In this document: in pieces, positions 55,283 through 62,880 of the stretch
Numbering within the stretch: position 1 is the first letter of the stretch
Layout: every line of letters starts with the position of its first letter
Assembly (NCBI RefSeq): GCF_004016525.1
Contig: NZ_SACJ01000001.1
Location: 62,001-126,000 of the forward strand
Direction of reading: 5' to 3'
Origin: Flavobacterium sufflavum
Lineage (GTDB): Bacteria > Bacteroidota > Bacteroidia > Flavobacteriales > Flavobacteriaceae
DNA length: 64,000 bases
Program-made: the position numbers and the translations under genes
Notes under the pieces: model-generated
The model's input: only the letters and a program-made list of their open reading frames with translations
What the model was told of the DNA's origin: nothing
Databases searched by the model: none

Positions 55283-56032
55283 ATGAGAACGATATTGAAA
55301 ATAGTAGTTACGTTTTTTATCTTTGCTATAATCACAAGCTGTAGCAGCGAAAATCCAATTATGCAATCTGAAACAAATCCTCCATCAACAGATTCATCAT
55401 TACAACTTCCTACCAAATCAGGAACCATAAACTATTTGGCTCTTGGCGACAGTTACACCATTGGTGAAAGCGTATGCGAAACCTGCCGCTTTCCTGAACA
55501 GCTCAAAAAAGCTTTAAAAAACTTAAATGAGCAGAATAATTTTGCTCTCGAGATAATTGCTCAGACTGGCTGGACGACAACTAATCTGATTTCGGCAATT
55601 GAAAGCAAAAATCCAAGTCCTAAATACGATTTAGTAACACTTTTAATAGGAGTCAACAATCAATATCAAAACAAAGTCTTTTCGTTATACGAAAAAGAAT
55701 TTCCTGAATTGGTCACTAAAGCCATTAGTCTTGCCAAAGGGGATAAAAATAAATTGATTGTAGTTTCTATACCAGATTACGCTTATACGCCTTTCGGACA
55801 AGGCTCTAGCAATCCTGCTACAATTTCAACCGAAATTGACCGTTATAATACCTTTGCAAAATCCTATTGCGAAGCAAATGCAATTACCTACGTTAACATT
55901 ACCGATATCACCCGCCAAGGATTAAGCAACACTAGTTTAGTTGCCAGTGATGGTCTACATCCATCAACAGATGCTTACGCCTTATTTGTACAACGCCTGC
56001 TTCCAAAAGCAGTTGCTATATTACAAAAATAA
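55283..56032 (+). CDS. SGNH/GDSL-family hydrolase lipoprotein
   Basis: A 249-residue lipoprotein (lipobox ITSCSSEN, Cys ~20). SGNH blocks are YLALGDSYTIGESVCETC (nucleophile Ser), IAQTGWTTTNL (oxyanion Gly), LLIGVNNQYQN (oxyanion Asn) and DGLHPSTDAYALF (catalytic Asp and His). It would be an esterase or lipase acting at the cell envelope; the substrate cannot be inferred. Unlike the CE12 enzymes of the glycan locus it has a single domain and stands alone, ending at a strong terminator. Confidence 0.87.
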   Translation: MRTILKIVVTFFIFAIITSCSSENPIMQSETNPPSTDSSLQLPTKSGTINYLALGDSYTIGESVCETCRFPEQLKKALKNLNEQNNFALEIIAQTGWTTTNLISAIESKNPSPKYDLVTLLIGVNNQYQNKVFSLYEKEFPELVTKAISLAKGDKNKLIVVSIPDYAYTPFGQGSSNPATISTEIDRYNTFAKSYCEANAITYVNITDITRQGLSNTSLVASDGLHPSTDAYALFVQRLLPKAVAILQK

Positions 56033-56070
56033 AAGCAGCTGTTTTTCGATTGGAAAAACAGCTGCTTTTT
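56031..56070. terminator. Bidirectional terminator between SGNH lipoprotein and ferredoxin genes
   Basis: The stem AAAAGCAGCTGTTTTTC/GAAAAACAGCTGCTTTT is nearly perfect with T flanks, between convergent genes. It starts within the stop codon region of the hydrolase gene. Confidence 0.88.
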
Positions 56071-56090
56071 ATATTATTCTAAACGAGATA

Positions 56091-56408
56091 TTAACTCTCA
56101 GGAGCCAATTCTAATTCAAGACCTTCCAAATCAACAGTAATTGGAATTTGACAACCCAAACGACTATTAGACTTAACATAGAAAGCTTCAGAAAGCATTG
56201 CTTCTTCATCTTCTCCCATTTCAGGTAAACCTACATCATTTAAAACATAACATTGACAAGAAGCACACATAGCCATTCCTCCGCATGTACCTTCAACAGG
56301 TAATTCATATGCTTTACAAAGTTCCATGATATTCATAGCCATATCTGTAGGGGCTTGCAATTCATGAATAACACCTTCTCTATCTTTAATTTTTATTAAT
56401 ACATCCAT
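56091..56408 (-). CDS. 2Fe-2S ferredoxin (adrenodoxin type)
   Basis: A 105-residue electron carrier. Cluster ligands Cys42, Cys48, Cys51 (EGTCGGMAMCASC) and Cys86 (SRLGCQIPI) have the vertebrate/adrenodoxin-type spacing. The N-terminal half is the beta-grasp part (MDVLIKIKDREGVIHELQAP). It probably passes electrons to Fe-S assembly or to a monooxygenase. It lies 79 bases downstream of the NifU-like gene and in the same direction as mrp, forming a Fe-S-related group. Confidence 0.92.
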   Translation of the reverse strand: MDVLIKIKDREGVIHELQAPTDMAMNIMELCKAYELPVEGTCGGMAMCASCQCYVLNDVGLPEMGEDEEAMLSEAFYVKSNSRLGCQIPITVDLEGLELELAPES

Positions 56409-56487
56409 TTTTTACTATTTGGAATTGATTGATTTAAGAATATAACAGTTTTAGTAAATAATAGTAACAGACAAACGCAATGCTTAT

Positions 56488-56727
56488 CTATAGAATATTC
56501 ACAACAGTTTCTATTTGCGGAGCAAACTTTTTAATAGTTGTCTCAACACCAGCTTTAAGTGTCATCTGGTTAACACTGCAATTAGTACAAGCTCCCTCAA
56601 GACGCACTTTTACATGCTTATCCTCTTCAATAGAAACAAGAGTAATATTACCGCCATCAGACTCTAAGAAAGGTCTGATTTCAGCAAGTGCTTTTTGAAC
56701 TTCAATTGTTAATTCTTCTGTTGTCAT
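56488..56727 (-). CDS. NifU-like Fe-S scaffold/carrier protein
   Basis: A 79-residue protein corresponding to the NifU C-terminal (Nfu) domain alone: VQKALAEIRPFLESDGGNIT, then VRLEGACTNCSVNQMTLKAG with the cluster-binding CxxC (Cys47, Cys50). It carries or transfers 4Fe-4S clusters to target enzymes. It follows mrp after 14 bases, so the two are probably co-transcribed and work in the same Fe-S maturation step. Confidence 0.93.
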   Translation of the reverse strand: MTTEELTIEVQKALAEIRPFLESDGGNITLVSIEEDKHVKVRLEGACTNCSVNQMTLKAGVETTIKKFAPQIETVVNIL

Positions 56728-56741
56728 TTTCTTTTATTAAA

Positions 56742-57869
56742 TTATTTTTTTACTGCTGAACAACCAGCCATAGTAGTAATTTTTATTGCTTCGGTAGCAG
56801 GTAAACTTTCATTTCTGCTTACCGTTTCTTCAACCACTTTACGGGTAATATTTTCAAAAACAGTTTCGATTACCGAACCTGTTTGCAAAGCTGCCGGACG
56901 ACCATAATCTCCAGCTTCACGAATAGACTGAACAATTGGCACTTCTCCTAAAAATGGTACCGCTAAATCTTCAGCAAGATTTTTTGCTCCTTCCTGACCA
57001 AAAATATAATACTTATTGTTAGGCAACTCTTCGGGTGTGAAGTAAGCCATATTTTCTATAATTCCAAGTACCGGCACATTGATTGCTTCCGACATAAACA
57101 TAGAAACTCCTTTTTTGGCATCAGCCAAAGCCACAGCCTGAGGTGTACTTACCACTACTGCTCCGGTAACCGGAAGTGATTGCATGATTGACAAATGAAT
57201 ATCACCTGTTCCCGGAGGTAAATCGATTAACATAAAATCTAATTCTCCCCAATCGGCATCAAAAATCATTTGGTTTAATGCCTTAGAAGCCATCGGTCCT
57301 CTCCAGATTACCGCCTGACTTGGCGAAGTAAAAAATCCAATTGAAAGTAATTTTATCTCATAACTCTCAATAGGTTTCATTTTTGATTTTCCGTCAACAA
57401 GAATCGAAATTGGTTTTTCGTTTTCTACATCAAACATAATTGGCATAGACGGGCCATAGATATCGGCATCAAGAACACCAACACTGAATCCCATTTTAGC
57501 TAAACTAACAGCCAAATTAGCCGTAACAGTAGATTTTCCTACTCCTCCTTTTCCGGAAGCTACAGCAATAATATTTTTAATTCCCGGAATTGACTTTCCT
57601 TTAATTTCAGCTTTCTCCGGAACTTCAACTTTTATATTAACTTTAATCTTAGCTTCAGCAGAAACTAAGTCATGGATTGTTTTTTTAATATCATCCTCAG
57701 CACGTTTTTTAATGTGCATTGCCGGCGTATTCAAAACCAAATCAACCACCACCTCATCACCAAAAGTGATTACATTGGTAACAGCTCCACTTTCTACCAT
57801 ATTTTTTCCTTCTCCTGCAATAGTGATTGTCTCTAAGGCTTTCAGAATTTCTTTTCTATCTAATTTCAT
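56742..57869 (-). CDS. mrp: Mrp/NBP35-family iron-sulfur cluster carrier ATPase
   Basis: A 375-residue P-loop ATPase. Residues ~1-80 are a DUF59/MIP18 domain (ILKALETITIAGEGKNMVES). The deviant Walker A motif is in IIAVASGKGGVGKSTVTANL (about residue 105), followed by GVLDADIYGPSMPIMFDVEN, LDFMLIDLPPGTGDIHLSIM and VVVSTPQAVALADAKKGVSM. The CxxC found near the IENM segment in many Mrp proteins is absent here (ENMAYFTPEELPNNKYYIFG); cysteines are few. It delivers Fe-S clusters to apoproteins. It heads the mrp-nifU-ferredoxin group. Confidence 0.94.
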   Translation of the reverse strand: MKLDRKEILKALETITIAGEGKNMVESGAVTNVITFGDEVVVDLVLNTPAMHIKKRAEDDIKKTIHDLVSAEAKIKVNIKVEVPEKAEIKGKSIPGIKNIIAVASGKGGVGKSTVTANLAVSLAKMGFSVGVLDADIYGPSMPIMFDVENEKPISILVDGKSKMKPIESYEIKLLSIGFFTSPSQAVIWRGPMASKALNQMIFDADWGELDFMLIDLPPGTGDIHLSIMQSLPVTGAVVVSTPQAVALADAKKGVSMFMSEAINVPVLGIIENMAYFTPEELPNNKYYIFGQEGAKNLAEDLAVPFLGEVPIVQSIREAGDYGRPAALQTGSVIETVFENITRKVVEETVSRNESLPATEAIKITTMAGCSAVKK

Positions 57870-57940
57870 TACTAAGTTTACTGTTTTTCAATTGCTATTC
57901 CCAGTCAAAACAAGTGTTTATTTAAACTGATTTGAGATTG

Positions 57941-57948
57941 CAAAGATA
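57941..57948 (-). promoter_or_regulatory. Candidate mrp promoter (-7 box)
   Basis: TATCTTTG on the minus strand is identical to the rpsP -7 box and lies 72 bases before the mrp ATG. The -33 region is weak. Confidence 0.5.
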
Positions 57949-58052
57949 AGAGATTAAGTTCTTAATTTAAAGGATTTAAATTGTATTTATTAATGCCAAA
58001 ATTAGTTCTAACTATAAAGCACTTAACTGTGATTTTTATAATCCAAAAATAG

Positions 58053-58385
58053 CTAATCTCTTTTTGCCGGATCCCAAAAATATTTATCGAAATCAACAAT
58101 CTGGTTATCGACTACTTTTATGCCTTCGTTTTCCAATAATTGCTGCATCAAATTTGTCCCATCAAAATGAAATTTGCCTGTTAGCAAACCTTTCCTGTTG
58201 ACCACTCTGTGTGCAGGAACATCTTCCATGGTATGCGATGCATTCATAGCCCAGCCCACCATTCGCGCTGAACGGGCTGCACCAAGAAATTTTGCTATAG
58301 CACCGTAAGAAGTGACCCTTCCATAAGGAATTTGCCTTGCAACCTCATAAACTCTCTCAAAAAAATTAGTATTATTTGAATCCAT
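58053..58385 (-). CDS. Alkyltransferase-like protein (ATL, MGMT family without active Cys)
   Basis: A 110-residue protein matching the C-terminal DNA-binding domain of O6-alkylguanine-DNA alkyltransferases: FFERVYEVARQIPYGRVTSY, GAIAKFLGAARSARMVGWAM and VPAHRVVNRKG. The usual PCHR active site reads PAHR here (Ala58), so alkyl transfer is impossible. ATL proteins of this type bind O6-alkylguanine and recruit nucleotide excision repair. It lies 6 bases after the AraC-type gene and is probably co-transcribed with it. Confidence 0.93.
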   Translation of the reverse strand: MDSNNTNFFERVYEVARQIPYGRVTSYGAIAKFLGAARSARMVGWAMNASHTMEDVPAHRVVNRKGLLTGKFHFDGTNLMQQLLENEGIKVVDNQIVDFDKYFWDPAKRD

Positions 58386-58391
58386 TATAAT

Positions 58392-59540
58392 TTATTTCAT
58401 CATTTTTTCATATTCCTGCGGAACAACACCTGTAACCTCTTTAAAACTCTCCAAAAACGGATCATAAGAAGAAAAACCGGCTTTTTTAGATAAGGATTGC
58501 AAAGTTTTTGATTGCAAATATCCCTCATCTATTAAATCAATCGAATCATAAATTTGGACCATTCGTTTAAATTCAACAAAACTAACATTGGCATGATATT
58601 TAAAAAAATAAATCAAATGACTCTTCGGAATACCCAAACTAAAGGCAAAATCACCCAAAGAAACCGATGGATTTCTAAAACAAAATTGCTTCAAAGCCAT
58701 TCTCTCGATTTCACAAACATAAAACAACAGCTTTTTTTCTACAATATATTTGAGTTTTAAATCCTGAATATTATCCACTAAAACCTGATTAGATAAAATC
58801 CAAAAATCCCCAAAAACCAATTCTAAATCTCCTGCTATTTTTCTTTTATCATAACGCCCGTTAAAATTAAACAAGGTTTCATCAGTCAATAAAAGTTTAA
58901 AAAACAAGACGCAACTCGCGGTAGCTGTAATCCACAAACAAGTTCTCCCATCTGAATAAGCCGCAACCCATAAATCAAAGAAAAGTGTAATCACCAAACG
59001 GAAAATTGTCAATGCACAAACAGCGAAAAAAAAGACTGACCAATTTCGAATAAGCAATTCCTCCCTACCAATAACATTTGCTTCTGATTGCTTAAACCAT
59101 ACTTTATTCCTTAATTCGACATAACTCAAAAACAAATAAAACAAAGCAATTCCCGCAAACAGGAAATAAAAATAAAACAGTAAAAAAGGCGCATATTCTC
59201 GAACCAAAAAAATTGAGAACCCAAACAATACAGGAAATATAAAATGAGGTAATTGATTGATACTTATACTTTTTTTATCTGCAATTAAATTTTTGAAATA
59301 CAAATAAATACAAGGAAACACGATACATCCAAAAGAGCGAAAAACCATTCCTATTTTTTCATCAATCGAGAAAGGAATTAAACTATGAACCCCATTAAAG
59401 AGAAACCGGAGCGAGCAAGCAAAAAGCAAAACCAAAAGATAAAAATTAACCTTTCTGTTCCATTTATACTGAGTAGTCACAACAGTAAAAGTCAGAAAAC
59501 CCAACAATCCCGTTACAAAATACACAACACTTAAAAACAT
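58392..59540 (-). CDS. Membrane-anchored AraC-family transcriptional regulator
   Basis: Starting at the ATG before FLSVVYFVTGLLGFLTFTVV gives 382 residues; a more upstream ATG (59603) adds a non-conserved charged stretch. Residues ~1-245 contain six or seven hydrophobic segments (FPCIYLYFKNLIADKKSISI between helices). Residues ~265-382 are an AraC helix-turn-helix pair (SLGDFAFSLGIPKSHLIYFF, SLSKKAGFSSYDPFLESFKE, TGVVPQEYEKM). Such 7TM-AraC proteins are frequent in Bacteroidota; ligands are mostly unknown. It precedes the ATL gene by 6 bases, which may link it to DNA-damage response or be incidental. Confidence 0.85.
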   Translation of the reverse strand: MFLSVVYFVTGLLGFLTFTVVTTQYKWNRKVNFYLLVLLFACSLRFLFNGVHSLIPFSIDEKIGMVFRSFGCIVFPCIYLYFKNLIADKKSISINQLPHFIFPVLFGFSIFLVREYAPFLLFYFYFLFAGIALFYLFLSYVELRNKVWFKQSEANVIGREELLIRNWSVFFFAVCALTIFRLVITLFFDLWVAAYSDGRTCLWITATASCVLFFKLLLTDETLFNFNGRYDKRKIAGDLELVFGDFWILSNQVLVDNIQDLKLKYIVEKKLLFYVCEIERMALKQFCFRNPSVSLGDFAFSLGIPKSHLIYFFKYHANVSFVEFKRMVQIYDSIDLIDEGYLQSKTLQSLSKKAGFSSYDPFLESFKEVTGVVPQEYEKMMK

Positions 59541-59715
59541 AATTAATTTCAATTTTCTTAGGATAAAAAATAAAGATATGCAATTATCTAACTTTCTTTT
59601 CAATCATAAAAAAACATTCGACATACTACATTAAAAAACGTTAATTCGGACTTGTTTACATTATTTTCAGAACGTAAATTCCTGCAATTCAATCGCATGG
59701 ATTCCAATAAGTCAA

Positions 59716-60351
59716 CTAAACTAAATAATGCTTCAGGATATTAATTAAAGTAATCACCGAAACCAGTCCTGTTATACATCCAATAATTGTATTCATGTTC
59801 TTGAGAAGAAAATCAGCTTTTTTTTCTATTTTCTTGAAAAAGCCAATATAAAAATAGAACACAAGTACAGAACCCAAAACAGCTCCGCTTACAAAAATAG
59901 AAACCGAAGTAATATCAAAGGAAAAAATAGCATAAGACGAAAGCCAGATGCTCACAAAAACATAGTACGGAATAGGAAAGAAATTAAGTCCTGAAAGCAA
60001 CATCCCCATAAAAAAACGCTTCTTTTTACTGTTTTTTTTAATTTTGGGTTGTTTGATTTTAGGCTGCTTGGCAATCCATAAAAAATAAACCGTTAAGACA
60101 GTAAAAATCACAAATCCTACTTCCCTTAACAACAAAATTATATCAGGACGGGCATTGATAATCCGGGCAAACAAAACAGCAATGTAGACCTGACAAAAAA
60201 TGACCAATACCGCCCCTAAAACAAACCAGGAAGCATTGCGCTTTCCCTCTTTCATACTCACCTTAGCGGCTGTCATATTAAGCAATCCCGGAGGAGTAAT
60301 CCCTATGAACGCAGAAATGAAACCAGAAAATAAGGATATAATAAAATTCAT
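59716..60351 (-). CDS. LysE-family transporter
   Basis: A 211-residue inner-membrane protein with about six hydrophobic helices. The N-terminus FISAFIGITPPGLLNMTAAK followed by VSMKEGKRNASWFVLGAVLV is the LysE/RhtB motif region; LSGLNFFPIPYYVFVSIWLS is the mid-protein helix. The family exports amino acids; the substrate is unknown. It follows trmB after 32 bases, so read-through from trmB is likely. Confidence 0.85.
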   Translation of the reverse strand: MNFIISLFSGFISAFIGITPPGLLNMTAAKVSMKEGKRNASWFVLGAVLVIFCQVYIAVLFARIINARPDIILLLREVGFVIFTVLTVYFLWIAKQPKIKQPKIKKNSKKKRFFMGMLLSGLNFFPIPYYVFVSIWLSSYAIFSFDITSVSIFVSGAVLGSVLVFYFYIGFFKKIEKKADFLLKNMNTIIGCITGLVSVITLINILKHYLV

Positions 60352-60383
60352 AGGAAAGCCTAAAAAGGGTTAATTTTCCGAAA

Positions 60384-61061
60384 CTAATCTTTAATTTTAA
60401 AACGAATATAGGTGATTGCTTTGTTAATTTCTAAATATTGTTTTTCGTAAAAAGTCTGAAAAGCAGTCACTTCTTCAGGACTTCCTTCATTTACATAAAC
60501 ATTGTGATTAGCATATAAAACTTCATGCCCTTCACCATGAAGCAAGCCTAATGTATAACCGTGCATGAATTCACTATCGGTTTTAAGATTGACAACACCG
60601 TCTTTTTTAAGGATTTTTTTATACAACTGCAAAAACTGAGAATTCGTCATTCGGTGTTTGGTGCGTTTGTATTTTATTTGGGGATCAGGAAAGGTAATCC
60701 AAATTTCGTCTACTTCGTTTTCAGCAAAAACATGATTAATCAATTCGATTTGAGTACGAACAAAGGCTACATTGTGCAAACCTGTTTCTACAGCTGTTTT
60801 AGCTCCTCGCCAAAAACGGGCACCTTTAATATCAATTCCAATAAAGTTTTTATTAGGATATCTTTCGGCTAAACCAACAGAATATTCCCCTTTTCCACAA
60901 CCTAATTCCAAGACCAAAGGATTATCATTTTTGAAAAAATCAGTATTCCACTTCCCTCTCAAAGGAAACAAATTACCTACTACCTCTTCTCTTGTTGGTT
61001 GAAAAACGTTATTGAATGTTTCGTTCTCCTTGAATCTTTTTAATTTATTTTTACTTCCCAC
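60384..61061 (-). CDS. trmB: tRNA (guanine-46-N7)-methyltransferase
   Basis: A 225-residue SAM methyltransferase: GKWNTDFFKNDNPLVLELGC and GKGEYSVGLAERYPNKNFIG (SAM site), FIGIDIKGARFWRGAKTAVE, and DEIWITFPDPQIKYKRTKHR, which is the TrmB catalytic and tRNA-contact motif (FPDPW-type, here FPDPQ). It makes m7G46 in the tRNA variable loop. Two -7-like boxes (TAATTTTG and TATATTTG, minus strand, near 61081-61098) lie just upstream. Confidence 0.95.
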   Translation of the reverse strand: MGSKNKLKRFKENETFNNVFQPTREEVVGNLFPLRGKWNTDFFKNDNPLVLELGCGKGEYSVGLAERYPNKNFIGIDIKGARFWRGAKTAVETGLHNVAFVRTQIELINHVFAENEVDEIWITFPDPQIKYKRTKHRMTNSQFLQLYKKILKKDGVVNLKTDSEFMHGYTLGLLHGEGHEVLYANHNVYVNEGSPEEVTAFQTFYEKQYLEINKAITYIRFKIKD

Positions 61062-61154
61062 TGTTTTTTAAATATTTGCGCAAAATTAAGCAAATATATT
61101 AAGACCTGGGGCAAGCTTTTGGAAAATAAAAAGCAGCTATTTAGATTTCAGAAT

Positions 61155-62528
61155 TTAATAAGCCTCTTCTGCACACTCAATAGGAAAAAGCGTTTCATCA
61201 TGCTGTGACAAATCCAATCCCATAATCTCAGATTCTTCGGAAACACGCATAGGAATGATTCTATTTGTGATTTTAAACAACAAATAAGCACCAAAAAAAG
61301 TATAAATAGAAACTAATAACAATGCCGTCATGTGATGTCCAAAAACACCCCAACCACCGTGTAACAAACTGGCATCTTCCCCATGAGCAAAAATAGCCGT
61401 CAAAATCATTCCCATGATTCCACCTACTCCATGACAGGCAAAAACGTCTAAAGTATCATCGATTCCTTTTAAATATTTAGAATACACTACATTATTAGAA
61501 ACCAAAGCAGCAATGAAACCAAAAAACATACTTTCCGGAACCGTTACATAACCAGCCGCAGGTGTAATAGCTACCAGTCCTACCACTGCACCAATACAGG
61601 CTCCAAGCGCAGAAACTTTTCGACCATTAATTCTGTCAAAAAAGATCCAAGTTAACATAGCAGCTGCCGAAGATGTAGTAGTTGTTCCAAAAGCCATAGC
61701 AGCAACACCATTCGCCTCCATAGAAGAACCGGCATTAAAACCAATCCAACCAAACCAAAGCATCCCTGTTCCTAATAAAACGAAAGGAATATTCGTTGGA
61801 ACATGATTGCTGTTTTTTCTTTTTCCTAAAACAAGCACTCCCGCTAATGCCGCAAACCCAGCGCTCATGTGTACTACTGTTCCTCCGGCAAAATCCTTAA
61901 CACCAAAGAAAGAACCTAAAATCCCCGTTGGATACCAAACCGCATGACACAAAGGAGAGTAAATAAATATGCTGAACAGACAGATAAAAAGCAAATAAGA
62001 AATAAAACGAACACGCTCCGCAAACGAACCTGTAATAATAGCCGGAGCAATAACAGCAAACTTCATTTGGAACAAGGCAAAAAGCATAAACGGAACTGTT
62101 TTAGCAATCACTTTATGAGGCAAAACACCAACGAAATCCATAAAAGTAAAAGTAGTAGGATCCCCCACAAAACTATAAAAACCATCTCCAATATGAATTC
62201 CAACTGGTTCTCCAAAAGCCAGACTAAATCCAACCACAACCCATATCAAAGTAACCACACCCATACAGATAAAACTTTGCAACATAGTAGAAATTACGTT
62301 TTTCTTCCCTACCATTCCTCCATAAAAGAAAGCCAGACCTGGTGTCATAATCAACACCAAACAGCAAGAAGTAAGCATCCAGGCAACATCGGCAGCTACA
62401 ATTTGATCCGTTGTTCCAAATTGAGAATGAACAGCCTTAGGTTCTAAAGGTGCCTCCCAAAAAAGCCCCGAAATACAAACAATACTAATAATAACAAAAG
62501 AAATGATCCAACGCTTCTCTATTTTCAT
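61155..62528 (-). CDS. amt: Ammonium transporter (Amt)
   Basis: A 457-residue inner-membrane channel with an N-terminal signal-like helix and eleven expected transmembrane segments: ADVAWMLTSCCLVLIMTPGL, AFFYGGMVGKKNVISTMLQS, DFAGGTVVHMSAGFAALAGV, WFGWIGFNAGSSMEANGVAA and DVFACHGVGGIMGMILTAIF (the twin-His pore residues are in HMSAG and CHGVGG). It imports ammonium. The C-terminal cytoplasmic tail ends LFPIECAEEAY. No glnK/glnB gene is adjacent in this window. Confidence 0.96.
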   Translation of the reverse strand: MKIEKRWIISFVIISIVCISGLFWEAPLEPKAVHSQFGTTDQIVAADVAWMLTSCCLVLIMTPGLAFFYGGMVGKKNVISTMLQSFICMGVVTLIWVVVGFSLAFGEPVGIHIGDGFYSFVGDPTTFTFMDFVGVLPHKVIAKTVPFMLFALFQMKFAVIAPAIITGSFAERVRFISYLLFICLFSIFIYSPLCHAVWYPTGILGSFFGVKDFAGGTVVHMSAGFAALAGVLVLGKRKNSNHVPTNIPFVLLGTGMLWFGWIGFNAGSSMEANGVAAMAFGTTTTSSAAAMLTWIFFDRINGRKVSALGACIGAVVGLVAITPAAGYVTVPESMFFGFIAALVSNNVVYSKYLKGIDDTLDVFACHGVGGIMGMILTAIFAHGEDASLLHGGWGVFGHHMTALLLVSIYTFFGAYLLFKITNRIIPMRVSEESEIMGLDLSQHDETLFPIECAEEAY

Positions 62529-62880
62529 ACTTTCTTACTTTAACCCATTAATTTTGGGGGCAAATTTAAAAATAATTTATATTTCTAACATCCACACCCC
62601 TAAAATAAGCAAGTTCATAACAAATAACCTTATTTTAACACACCTAAGACAATTTTGTTTAAAAAAATTATCAATTTTAAAGATTTTCAATCCTTTCAAT
62701 GAGAAAAATATTTTTCAGAATCCAAAAAAATCAAACAAAAAACACTCTAAATACTACAAATCAAAAAAAAAGTTGTAATTTTTCATAGAACAAAGCTGGT
62801 CATTTCGCTTTAATTCACAGTTTTAGATTCAAAATTCAGGAATAAGCCCAACACAATCTATCAACCAAAATAGTTGCTGT
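62529..62880. other. 352-base AT-rich divergent gap, amt / L,D-transpeptidase
   Basis: No gene was seen. It is extremely A-rich on the plus strand. The only recognisable element is the amt -7 box at 62561-62568; no promoter was found for the transpeptidase. Confidence 0.5.
62561..62568 (-). promoter_or_regulatory. Candidate amt promoter (-7 box)
   Basis: TAAATTTG on the minus strand lies 32 bases before the amt ATG, with a weak TGTT 18 bases further upstream as a possible -33 box. Confidence 0.45.

Noticed and set aside
61062..61154. Two TAnnTTTG boxes upstream of trmB as a double promoter
   Set aside because: Both match the -7 box, but neither has a -33 box at the right spacing in this AT-rich gap.
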